Shown: positions 1 to 13,734 of the stretch, in pieces
How positions within the stretch are numbered: the stretch's first letter is position 1
Layout of the letters: the number at the start of each line of letters is the position of its first letter
Assembly: GCF_019578655.1 (NCBI RefSeq)
Contig: NC_063257.1
Location: 8,060,001 to 8,124,000, forward strand
Origin: Ricinus communis
Taxonomy: Eukaryota > Streptophyta > Magnoliopsida > Malpighiales > Euphorbiaceae
Direction: 5' to 3'
DNA: 64,000 bases
The notes under the pieces: generated by a model
Database searches by the model: none
Seen by the model: the letters and a program-made list of their open reading frames with translations, nothing else
What the model was told of the DNA's origin: nothing
Program-made: the position numbers and the translations under genes

Positions 1-798
1 GCCTATAATAAATTATTATTTTAATTATAAATAATAAAATAAATAAATTTATAAGAAATTAGTAAAAGAATTTATATTTAAGATATTTAGCAACATAATA
101 AATATTCCAATATATTTATTAATTGATTTATTATTTATATATAAATTTGATGCAATATATATCTTAGTTTTTAAATTAAAAATTATATTTAAAAAATTAA
201 TATATTAGTTAATATAATATTAAATTATATTTAAAACTCTAGTTTCTAGCAGTAGAGTTGCTAGAAGAGTTATAACTAAGTGTAATAAAGCCATGAAATT
301 AAAGACTGAAAATGAAAACTGCTCAAATTTAAGAAACTAAGAATTGATGATGAAACCAAAGTTTTGTTTATAAGAAATAGAAATTATGAAGTGATGATGT
401 TGGCACCATCTACACGTTTCAGCATTTGGTAAAAGAGAAAACAATAAGCGGTAAAGGAGAAGAAGACATTTATAGGATTTGTTTCTTTAATTTAGTTCAC
501 TACCCAAAAATGACAGTTTAGAGAAAGTAACTGAATATATGTAAGATATTTAAAAGAGTCCCATAAATCTTTAATTATTTTTTTTGTCTTTAAACCATCT
601 GTGGCATTAGCACAAATGATGGCTAAACATTTATTAATAATTTTCTAAAATTAGAAAGAAAAAAAAAGATAAAAATTGGTGAAAAGGTCAAAATTGAGGA
701 TTTTTGCAGTAACTAATACCAATAAAGATTTAGAAAAGTTCATTATCTTGACCATTTTGTCCTTGCTAAAGTTGGAAGCTTTGAATCCTTCTCCTGTG

Positions 799-804
799 AA
801 ACCA
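799..804 (+). promoter_or_regulatory. Anaerobic response element core (AAACCA)
   Basis: AAACCA, the GT-motif core of the plant anaerobic response element, sits 24 bp upstream of the G-box. Two further AAACCA copies occur at 592-597 and 353-358. A 6-mer is frequent by chance in AT-rich DNA, so only the copy next to the G-box is given weight. Confidence 0.4.
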
Positions 805-827
805 TCGACTAAGACGAAACTATAGAC

Positions 828-835
828 CCACGTGG
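828..835. promoter_or_regulatory. G-box (CCACGTGG) in the ADH promoter
   Basis: A perfect palindromic CCACGTGG lies about 165 bp upstream of the ADH TATA box. A G-box at a similar distance is a known bZIP (GBF) binding element of the Arabidopsis ADH promoter, used in hypoxia, cold and ABA responses. The motif is seen; its function here is inferred from that parallel. Confidence 0.65.
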
Positions 836-992
836 CTTGTAATACAAAACCTTAGGCGCCACTAGTAAGCTAAGAAACAACTGCTAGTAGCACACAATGG
901 CAAACATCGGCATACTGGATTTCTGTAGTTGGCAATATTTGTTTTAGAACCAGAATTGGATATTTGTACATTTGCCCTCTCTGGGTTTTCCT

Positions 993-1000
993 TATAAATA
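993..1000 (+). promoter_or_regulatory. TATA box of the ADH gene
   Basis: TATAAATA lies about 96 bp upstream of the ADH start codon, so transcription should begin near 1025-1035 with a leader of about 65 bp. It is the best TATA match in the proximal upstream region and is correctly oriented for the gene. Confidence 0.75.
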
Positions 1001-1095
1001 TCAAACAAAATCCCTTTCTGTTTTCCAATTCAATCATTCTTTAGAGAGAAAATAAAATCACTATTTAGAAGTTAATACCCAAAAAGGAAAAAGCC

Positions 1096-4156
<3,061 letters not shown>

Positions 4157-4241
4157 AGTACTACTCTACATGATATTCAGTTGTTTACTGCGGCCATAAT
4201 AGATTCTTGTCAGGTTGTGTTCTTGAGCTTGTGAGGAGTTG

Positions 4242-4247
4242 AATAAA
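4242..4247 (+). terminator. Probable ADH polyadenylation signal (AATAAA)
   Basis: AATAAA lies 86 bp after the ADH stop codon, just ahead of the (TA)n tract at 4350-4396. Its distance and orientation suit a near-upstream poly(A) element. Plant signals are loose, so this is a likely rather than certain site. Confidence 0.5.
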
Positions 4248-4344
4248 TAGTTTCTGCTTCGCTATTTCCACCTATGAATGGCCTCTAGGGAGGGAAAAGA
4301 AAAACAAAATTAAGCTTTTTCTCTATGTAGAGATGAGTGATTAA

Positions 4345-4349
<5 letters not shown>

Positions 4350-4396
<47 letters not shown>
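4350..4396. repeat. (TA)n microsatellite downstream of ADH
   Basis: An uninterrupted AT dinucleotide run of about 47 bp just beyond the ADH 3' end. It is likely to vary in length between individuals. Confidence 0.95.
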
Positions 4397-4399
<3 letters not shown>

Positions 4400-4400
<1 letters not shown>

Positions 4401-5525
4401 TTGCTTTGTTATTCCTGCTGGTATTCCTCATTCCTTGTGTTCTCCAAGTTATGGGTTCATTTTCTTTTATATGCATTATAGTACACTGTCTGATGGCGAT
4501 AACCAATTATAATCTATTTTATTTGCTAATGAATTTTTAATATAATTAACTTGCAAATAAATTGTTTTATTTGATGTGATGGCATCCATTTACAAAATTG
4601 ATTTTGAACTGAAGAGATAAAAAGAATTAAGTGTCTTATTTTTATGATTAAAGAGTAATTTTAAAGTATTGATAAATTTAATCTGACACTTCTTAAAGTT
4701 TTAAGTTTGAGTGTAATAAAAAAGTAAACAATAATTTCGAGACTTTGAATTTATTTGAAAATCAATTAAAATCTAATAAAGAATTCTAATAGACTGGATC
4801 TTCTAGAACAAACTATACTTGCCATAAAAAAATTATTTAATAAAATTTGAGTTTGTTTACTATTAACCAATTAGAATTCCTTTTAAAATGCTATCAAATT
4901 TCATACATCTTTCTTCAATTCAAATGATTTAATAAAATTAAATTTTAAATAAGTTTTGTTTATTTATATTAAAAACCAAAATACAATTTATAGAAATGTT
5001 CACTTCTATTAATCAAGACCAGGGTAAGAAGGTGTCATGTTTTTTCAGGATTTTTTGTTCATTAATTTCTTTTTTATATATTTTATTTATTAGTATAAGC
5101 CAAAATTCTATAAACTAATACTGATTTATCGCTAAAACACACCTAAGAAATCGCCACATTTAGCTTCCATGTTTAAGAACGAGGGAAGAAAAGATGAAAG
5201 GGCGAAATCTTGGTATTTTAAATAGCATTGCAAGTCACATAATGAGACTCTTTTCCTCTTTGAAAACCAGAACCCATTCCTTATGTAATCACAGCTTAAT
5301 TATTATTACAAGAGCAATAAAATCAGGCTACCTTAGCAGCATTAATCCTGTTACTTCTTTCTTTTCACACATTTTATGTACATCATTTCTATTATATCGT
5401 ACAGTTACATTTTGCCAATAATATCATATGGAAAAAAACGTATATATATATATATTTATGAAATTTAATTTTTGAATTACTCCCCAAATGACACTAACTA
5501 ATTATATATTTCGCTGCCTTCATTT
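4400..5525. other. Intergenic, AT-rich, no gene seen
   Basis: Lies between the ADH 3' end and the convergent 3' end of the first P450. It holds only short open frames without recognisable protein features, and probably includes the 3' UTRs of both genes. Confidence 0.7.
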
Positions 5526-8478
5526 TTATATAATTTCTGGCTTCTTTGAGACCTTAATGTAATGTCCATTTCCAAATCCTAACATTGGAGTTCTAACAAT
5601 TTCTCCTCCCTTCACATTAGTGCACCTGGAAACCACCAAAACTTCAATCATTACTACAGGATGTAAGAATATAATCCCTGAGCACAATTAGTTTGATTCT
5701 GTAAATTAGAAAATTCACCTGTATTTAGTCACAAAAACATGGAGAAATACTGCAATTAATACTTTGCTGAACTCTGCTCCGCCGCACGTCCTCATTCCAC
5801 CACCAAATGGGATAAAATTCTTGGCACGAACATTTGGTCCCAGATCCTGTTTGTTGATTTTTAATTAGAACAATCAGATCATGGAAATTTGCTATCTCAA
5901 TCCTGACAGTTTCTTTCCCTTATATTTTTTCTTTCAAAAAGCTGGTTTTCTGCACTTTTTAATGTTTACATAGTTTAATTTGAAGATAATACCTTCCATC
6001 GCCATGGATTGAAAGCAAGAGGATCTTTGTACGTGTGTGGGTTCAAGTGAAGAGAAGAAGGAACGATCATAACTGTCCAGCCTTTTGGAATAGTATATCC
6101 TGTGAAATTTACAGTGATTTAGAACCTCAGGTAACAATTATAGAAATACTGAAAATCTTTATAAATTGACAAAAAAAGAATCGTTACCATTTATGTAAAC
6201 ATCTTCCATTGTTCTTCTTAAGATCCCCACTGAACCACTCATCCGCAGAGCTTCATTAATAACCTATATTTACATTATTAGAGGTTTCAGATTCGAGTAT
6301 TATTATGTGGAGTAATAGAACTAAATCAATGGAAGAATTTCGTTCAGTATTTTAATTGGGAGATTATCTTAGTAGTCCCTTAATTTCCATTCAACATGTA
6401 ATAACTTTTAGATAAAATGTTGACGTACTAAATATCTGGTATTTAGATATGAAATATATTATTTTTTTTTCTGAACATATTATATATGTGACTCCTTAAT
6501 TATATAAATTAATTAAAAGATTTATAATATATATGTATAATATTAATTAATAAACTGACAACTATAAATATAGTTATTGTAATTATAAATTTAACATAGA
6601 ACTTAAAATATTAAAAAGGAAAAATAATTTTTTACTATTATACTTGGCAAAATAAACGATTTTTACTATATACTTATTATCGATTATAGATGAAAATTAA
6701 GGTGTATGGTACAAAGTTCTATTTGGCTTAATATCAACGGAATAAATTTTAAAAAATAAAAATAAAAAACTGAAGAAAGTGGAAGCATTTGCAACTCACA
6801 TGCATCGTAAATGTCATGGATTTATATTCCTTCCAAGTTAAACCAGTCTCCTTATTTTCCCTGCTTCGAATAATCTCTTCGTTTTCCTTCTGATCCATGA
6901 ATGTATAAACAATTATGTGAAAATATATAATGCAAGAGAATCTACCAAAAATTAAGAATTAATTAAAGTGGTCGTGAGTTCAAGTACCACTAATTCTTGC
7001 ATGACCAGAGGATGCTCGATCAATAGCTTAATGGCCAAAGTTAGAGTGGAGGGAATTGTTTCAGAAGTGGCAAGTAGAAGAACAAAAATCACAAGCGTAA
7101 CAAGATCATCAGTGAAGAGGCTATCAGCTTTCATGTCTTCTGCAAGACTATCAAGAAAATCTCCTCTGCTTGTTTCAGGAAAAGCTCGTCTTTCCACCAA
7201 TGTAACCCTTATCATATTCAAGATTTTCTTCTGATTCTGATAAACATGCATGGAAATTTTGCTGAGACTTGATATATACTTATGTACCCAACTTTTCATA
7301 TATGCTGACTAATTTCAAATAACTTGTACAGGATGTTGAGTCTCGTAGGTTAGCATAGTTAAAACCTGGCACCTCTTTTCTCTCTAAAAAGCTCTCATAT
7401 ATCAAAAATAAAGTATTTCTAGTTTTCTGATTTACCTGCATACACTTGCGAAAAGATGTGCCAGGAATGTTCAAAGGAAAAGAAAATAGCCCTTGTATGA
7501 AGCTTGAAAACGTTTCGCTTAGACTTTCCTCATTGTTTCCAGTATCATAACTAAATAGCAACTTCGAAGTGAAGTCCAGTATCATCTGAAAGTAGGCGTA
7601 TCCAAGGTTAAAACTTGACAAATCTCTTTCATTAAAGAATTCTCTATAATATTAAAGAAAATGATAATAAACTTTAAACGTACGAATGAAATATAAGGAA
7701 TAGAAGGGCCTCCTCTAGGATATTCTTATCATGATAGAAATAATATTTTCCATATGATCATTACATACCCTGGAACATGCATGTTTTACTTCGACAGATT
7801 CCTGCTTTGACCAAGCCTGCAAGGAATTATTAACCATTTCCTCCAATTGAGGAAGGAGCTTTGCTTTAAGTCTTTCAGGACCAAAATGTTCTGAAATCAA
7901 TTTCTTGATATGCTTATGTACATATCCAAGAAAACCCTCTTTAAGAGAACCATTTTGGCCAAGAAGCTCAGCAAAAGAATCTAGATACCATAGTTCTACT
8001 AACTTCCCTTCTTGTTGAAGGATAAAATGATTGAAATCAGCATCTGATGATACCACAACTGGTCGTCCTGCCAAGCTTGTTTTGAACATTGGCCCATACC
8101 TGAAATTATATATGAATTAGTAAACCATAATTTGCTAATAACAAAGTAATGTTACAACCGGTTACATCATCTGACAGAAAACGTCTAGGAAATAAATTAA
8201 TTAATGCAAGTGCAATTGTTTGAGAATACTATTTTTACTTTCCAAAATATTTAAAAAATACTTTTTTAGGCCTACTTTTTTATTCTGTTCTTCACAAAAA
8301 GAGGCATGTCTAGAGACTTGCTGGGAATAAAGAACTGAATAGTCTCTCCAATGAGTGGCAAGCCCATGGAACCAGGAGGAAGCCGCCCATTACAAGGAGG
8401 ATTCCTCCATCTAAAAATCCAAAAAGCAACATATACCAAAATTGCAAAGGCAAAAATATAGATACCCATAGGCCACAT
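5526..8478 (-). CDS. Cytochrome P450, CYP87-like, copy 1 (9 exons)
   Basis: ER-anchored haem monooxygenase of the CYP85 clan; the proline-rich LPPGSMGLPLIGET motif and overall pattern match CYP87 enzymes, some of which oxidise steroids or triterpenes. The substrate here is unknown. Exons in coding order: 8276-8478, 7769-8099, 7436-7585, 6988-7236, 6800-6889, 6188-6263, 5993-6099, 5719-5846, 5526-5625. All borders are GT..AG and the frame is open, giving 477 residues. An N-terminal membrane anchor covers about residues 4-22. The I-helix has LATSETIPS in place of the usual AGxDT. The K-helix ExxR reads EALR, the PERF region is FNPWRW, and the haem loop is FGGGMRTCGG with Cys423 as thiolate ligand. 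A TTATAAATG box lies about 100 bp upstream. It is the intact member of a tandem pair with the gene at 11138-13652, same strand and same exon layout. Confidence 0.92.
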
Positions 8479-8579
8479 TTAGACTAAAAGATGGAATGGA
8501 GACAAGCTATATGGCAGGACAACAAACAGCCAGAATGGTGCAATTTTAGCTGGTCCTGAAGATATTGGTGAGAGCTCCA

Positions 8580-8585
8580 TTTATA
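8580..8585 (-). promoter_or_regulatory. TATA box of CYP87-like copy 1
   Basis: Read on the - strand this is TATAAA, about 105 bp upstream of the start codon at 8478. Position and orientation suit a core promoter. Confidence 0.55.
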
Positions 8586-8589
8586 ACCC

Positions 8590-11137
8590 AGACTTCAAAA
8601 AATAAAAATAAAAATTTCATTTAATGAAGATGAAGACTCATCAACTGAGCAGCCAACTGCCCAAAGTCGAATACTATATGGGGTGACATTAAATTCATCA
8701 GTAAATTATTTGGATAAGGGCAATAACAGTTAGGTATGGGACTAAATCCTATAATTTAAAGGGCATCACGTCTCAAATGTCTAAGACCAATTAGGATATG
8801 TATATATATATATATATATAACATTAAATTCCATCGTGAAAGCCTAAGTTACTCCAGTTAAGAGTGGTTCCATACTGAAACATGAATGGCAGATTTCGTT
8901 TATATGAATAAATGCGTTTCAAAAGAGATCTCATTTTTCTTCTTATTGATATACGTTAGAGACCCATCTCTGCAGCCATCCTTTCTAATTAGCTGTCTCA
9001 AGCGGATGCAGGACAAGTCATGTTTCCTGGTTATATGGGTCACCTCTGCTCCGATACTTATCCGGTTCCCCAGGAATCACATCTTCACTTTCACAGAATT
9101 TTCTGTTAATCTGTTAAATTTCACTGAATTTTATTACATATATAATTTTTGTGTTCTAATTTGAGCTAAAGTTAAATTGGATAAAAATATTTAATTCCTA
9201 TTTATCAATATAAAAATGACAATCTCAAAGTCACAAAAAAAAAAAAAAGAAAAAGAAAAAAAGAAGCAATATCAGGTCTTCAATTTAATCTAAAATTACA
9301 TTTATTTTTATAAATAAAAATCATCAGCTCTTCCTTTATTGTGTTCGTCAATTTTCTTTTACAAATTTATTCGCTCATCTTAATTAGCATTTCAATCTAA
9401 TTTACTGAAGTTGTATTAACAGAGTTAAGAATTTAAAGTTTTTTCAACTCTTTAATTATTTACATAAATTTTTCAATTTAAAAATTAAATAATAAAAAAA
9501 TAATTACTATTGGTCCATGTATTTTTTCATATTATGTTAGTTGCCCTCTAACATTTAAAAATTATATTTTTTTTTATTTTTTTTTATTTTATAATTTTAT
9601 ACTAAAAATTCTTTCTGTCAATTTTAACTAGAGTTAGTTTTATACTGTTTGCCTCATAATCTTTGGTATAATATATAAATTACCTCTTATAGTTTATTTA
9701 TTATACTAAAACCTCATTGTCTAATTTTTATATAAAAATTAGTTTTAGTATTTATATAAAAATAATTAACTAGTATTCTGTAATTACTTTAATTTTTAGC
9801 ATAATTAAATGAATAATAAAATTTAAATATTTTAAAATTATTTATATTATTTAAATATTAAAAATTCATATAATTTAACTTTAAATTATTAAATAAAATA
9901 GATATTATTTTTATTATTAATTTTATTATATTCAAATTGTAACTTTAATAAAAAGTTTAAAAATTAAATTATATTAATTTTTAAAATATAAGAAAATTTT
10001 AATATACAAAATATACAGTGGGGAAGGTCAGGCCACTCACCCCCCGCATATTTTGTGAGATCGTCTTGTTTCGATAAGAAAGACTTTGTATCTCTTTAAA
10101 CGAATTTGGTGGAATCATATTTTCAAAAACCTAAACCTGAAAAACTCAGATCGATTCCAAAGGTATTCTATAATTCTCTACGATAAAATTATAAAATAAA
10201 ATGATAAAAAAATATATTTTTAAATATTAAGAAGTGAGTACGTCTGCGAATTAATATAAACTGAGATATCTTTTTGGGTGTGATGCACTCACAAATTCAG
10301 AAGCTCACGTAGAAGGCCAAATCTAAAGCAAGTTTATTATTACTTTATGTATTTGTGTTCATTTATAAATTTGGCCTGCTCTGTCCCAAGTGGAATTAAT
10401 TAATTATAAAAGTCAATGCACTGCTGGCTTTTATTTTAATGTTCAGTGGGACAAGAGAAACGTATTTTTTTTATTGAATTTTCTTCTTTTATATTTAAAT
10501 ATATTCAAGATTGGAACTATACATTTAACATTCAAATTTTAAAATTAAATAAATTTAAAAATAATTTTTACTATTTTATTTATATGTTCTTAGATTTTTT
10601 CTTATTAAATTAATATTCAATTTTAGATTTATGACAAATAAATAAAAATTGAAATCATATATATTTTATTTGAATATTTAGGTAGTTGAATTGTTTTTAG
10701 TTGATCATAAAAAATATAAAATTAATAACAATAAATACATATAAAAAAGAATAAAATTCTATTATTAATCACTATTTTAATAAGAGTACGAATCAAATCT
10801 AGACATATTTATAAATGAGTCTAATTTAGTAAAATCAGAATCAATTTCTTTCTTATTCTCATTTTCAAGAAGAGGAAAATATGGTTTCATAATAGTAGGA
10901 TTTAAAGCTCATTAAATGTAGATTCATAAATCTCTATATAAGAAAGATGAAATTATGATGATTTATCAATCTTATTATTTCAAGAACACACAAATGTAAA
11001 ACACAAACAATATATTTATTATATATATGATATCTATTCTTCTATAATATCACATGTTTAATACAGAACCATAATTTATTTTATTATACAAACACAAACT
11101 AGAAAGTAGGATACCCTTTGTTTTTCCATTATTGCCT
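8590..11137. other. Intergenic region between the two P450 genes
   Basis: About 2.5 kb of AT-rich DNA. There is a short (TA)n run near 8802-8820 and a long stretch of low-complexity A/T at about 9500-10000. The part near 10015-10450 has more balanced composition and may be old repeat debris, but I recognise no element or coding sequence in it. Confidence 0.6.
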
Positions 11138-13652
11138 TCATTGTGACCATTCTGAGACCTTAATGTAATATCCATTTCCAAACCCTAAACTTGGGCCTCG
11201 AACAATTTCTCCTCCCTTGACCTTTATCCACCTGAGATCCCCAAATTTCCTTAATTTAGTCAATTGGTGCTTTGACATGAATTGCAGGTCTGGTTTGTGA
11301 AAAGAAATGAAAGCACAAGCAAAACCAATAAATTTCATACCTATATTTAGTGACAAGAACATGGAAAAATGCTGCCATCAAAACCTTACTGAACTCAGCT
11401 CCACCGCATGACCTTAGTCCTCCACCGAAAGGAATGAAGTTTTTTGCACTAACATTAGGGCCTATCCTGTGGTTTATTTAATCAAGTTTGTGTTAGAAAA
11501 ATAAACATTAGGGCCTAAAATCCTCCTTAATTTAAAAGATGAAGCTTATAAAAATGTAATTTAATTGACATTTAAACTGTCTTTAGATTGTGAACTAGTT
11601 ATTACCTTCGATAGCCATACATATATCGACCGAGATAGTTGTATCAGATCGAGCTTAAATAAAGAAATGATGCACATGAACCTGGTTATTACCTTCCATC
11701 GCCATGGATTAAAGTGAAGAGGATCTTGGTATGTCTGTGGATTCAGGTGAATAGCAGATGGAAGAACAATAATTGTCCAGCCCTTTGGGATTACGTATCC
11801 TGTAAATTAAAATTGGCAAAATTATGTTAAGATTAAAATGGATGATGGATGATGAATGATGATTATACAGAATAGATGATAACTTGACATACCATTCGCA
11901 TGAATATCTTGAATTGATTTCCTTAAGATGCCTACTGCAGCACTAGATATCCTAAGTGATTCATTAATAACCTACAATTAAAAGAATCATAATCAATCAA
12001 CTACACAAGAAAATCAAAAGAACTTAATATTCTTATATCATCACTCACCCTCATCGTAAAAGTCATTGCTTTGTTTTCTTTCCATATAATGCCAGCACTT
12101 GCCTCATTTCCCCTGCTTTCAATAATTTCCTTGTGTTCTTTCTGATACAATACAAACGGTGAAAAGGAGAAATTTATCTAAGTCTTTAATGTCAAAGAAC
12201 ATACATATCTTTCAATGAGAAATCTACCAATAGTTCTTGCACTACTGTAGGATGTTCGGCCAATAACTTAATGGCTAAAGCTAAAGTGGAAGGAATTGTC
12301 TCGAAAGTGGCAAGTAGAAGGGCAAAAATTGCAAATGTGATGAGATTTTCTGTCAGCAAATTCTCAGTTTTCATGTCATCAATTAGGTGATCAAGAAAAT
12401 CCTCTCTTCTTGCTTCAGGACATGTGCATCTTTCCTGTATGGTGTCCCTTATCATCTTGAAAATTTTCTTCCGTGTCTGAACTCCAAAGTAGAAATCAAA
12501 CCAAGTTAATCCTCAGAAGCATATATTAAATTTTCCTTTTCAAAAAAACAATCTTTATTGAAAAGTTGAACTATTTTTTCTTGCCAAAGTTTATACTCCT
12601 GATACATATTCTGCGTACACCTCAGTGTTTCGTTCTACAACTCTTTGATAGATAAATAATGCAACAAATAAAATAATACTATATCAGGCGCGATGAAAGA
12701 GTTGGTAAAAGTGGTTGGAACAGGTAGCAATTTCTTTTACATGTTGCAAATTACAGATAATTACCTGCATGCACTTGTGGAAGGCAGTGCCTGGTATGTT
12801 CACAGGAAAAGACATGAGCCCTTGTGTGAAGACGGTGAACATTTCACTTATATCTATCCCATACTTTATAGGATCATAACCAAAAAGATGCCTTGCAGTG
12901 AAATTCAATATCATCTGCAATCAAGAATACGTAACTGAAAAAGGTAATTCAAGCGTACTAATGATGTGTAAACGTACATGCTAATTTAATTAATGATCCA
13001 ACCTTGGAACATTCGAGCTTCACTTCCACAGAGTCCTGACAGGACCAAGTCGATAGAGTTTGATTAGCCATTTCTTCCAATTCAGGAAGAAGTTTTTCTT
13101 TGAGATTCTCAGGACCAAAGTAATCAGAAATCAACTTCTTGATGTTTTTGTGAAAAGCTCCTATTACATTAGTTGAACCTTCTTGAAGAGAACCATATTG
13201 TCCAAGAAGCTTGGCAAAGGAGTCCATATACCACAATTCTACCAACTTCCCTTCTTGTTGAAGGATGAAATGACTGAAATCAGCATCAGATGATACTACA
13301 ACGGGTCTACCAGCTAAACTTGTTTTAAAAACAGGTCCAAATCTGAGTTATTAAGAAGATATTAATAAACAACTGAAACACATATATAATACAAGTTTAT
13401 ATAAGTATAACTTTATTGCCTTAAGCTACTTAATTACCTCTTGATTCTGTTTTTAGCAAAAGAAGGAATGTCTACAGACTTGCTGGGAATGAAAAACTGA
13501 ATGGTCTCTCCAATGAGTGGTAAGCCCATTGAACCTGGAGGGAGTTTTCCACTACTGCATTTAGGGTTCCTCCATTTGTATATCCAATGGGTCATGGCTA
13601 TGATAATCAGTGCCACTGCATGAAACAAAACCCACATTTTAGTTTCTGTCAT
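11138..13652 (-). CDS. Cytochrome P450, CYP87-like, copy 2 (possible frame break)
   Basis: Tandem paralogue of the 5526-8478 gene with the same nine-exon layout. Exons: 13438-13652, 13003-13342, 12765-12914, 12228-12476, 12049-12141, 11893-11971, 11693-11799, 11341-11466, 11138-11231. Hallmarks are present: LPPGSMGLPLIGET, I-helix LATFETIPS, K-helix ESLR, FNPWRW and haem loop FGGGLRSCGG. Exon 8 is 126 nt against 128 in copy 1, so splicing at the canonical exon 7 donor (gtaata) reaches a stop within four codons, just before the haem loop. A weaker donor 11 nt downstream (exon end 11682) restores the frame and inserts three residues, giving about 487 residues. The gene is therefore either a recent pseudogene or uses a shifted splice site. 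The C-terminus also differs, ending EWSQ. A TATATA box is at 13724-13729. Family assignment is firm; functionality is not. Confidence 0.82.
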
Positions 13653-13723
13653 TGAAAAGTGGATGCAGAATCTGCTATGGGAAAAAGGGAAGTGTTAGAA
13701 TTGGTGGAGCAATTTGATCACCA

Positions 13724-13729
13724 TATATA
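13724..13729 (-). promoter_or_regulatory. TATA box of CYP87-like copy 2
   Basis: TATATA about 75 bp upstream of the start codon at 13652, within CCATATATAGAGAGAGA. It suggests the core promoter survives even if the coding frame is damaged. Confidence 0.55.
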
Positions 13730-13734
13730 GAGAG

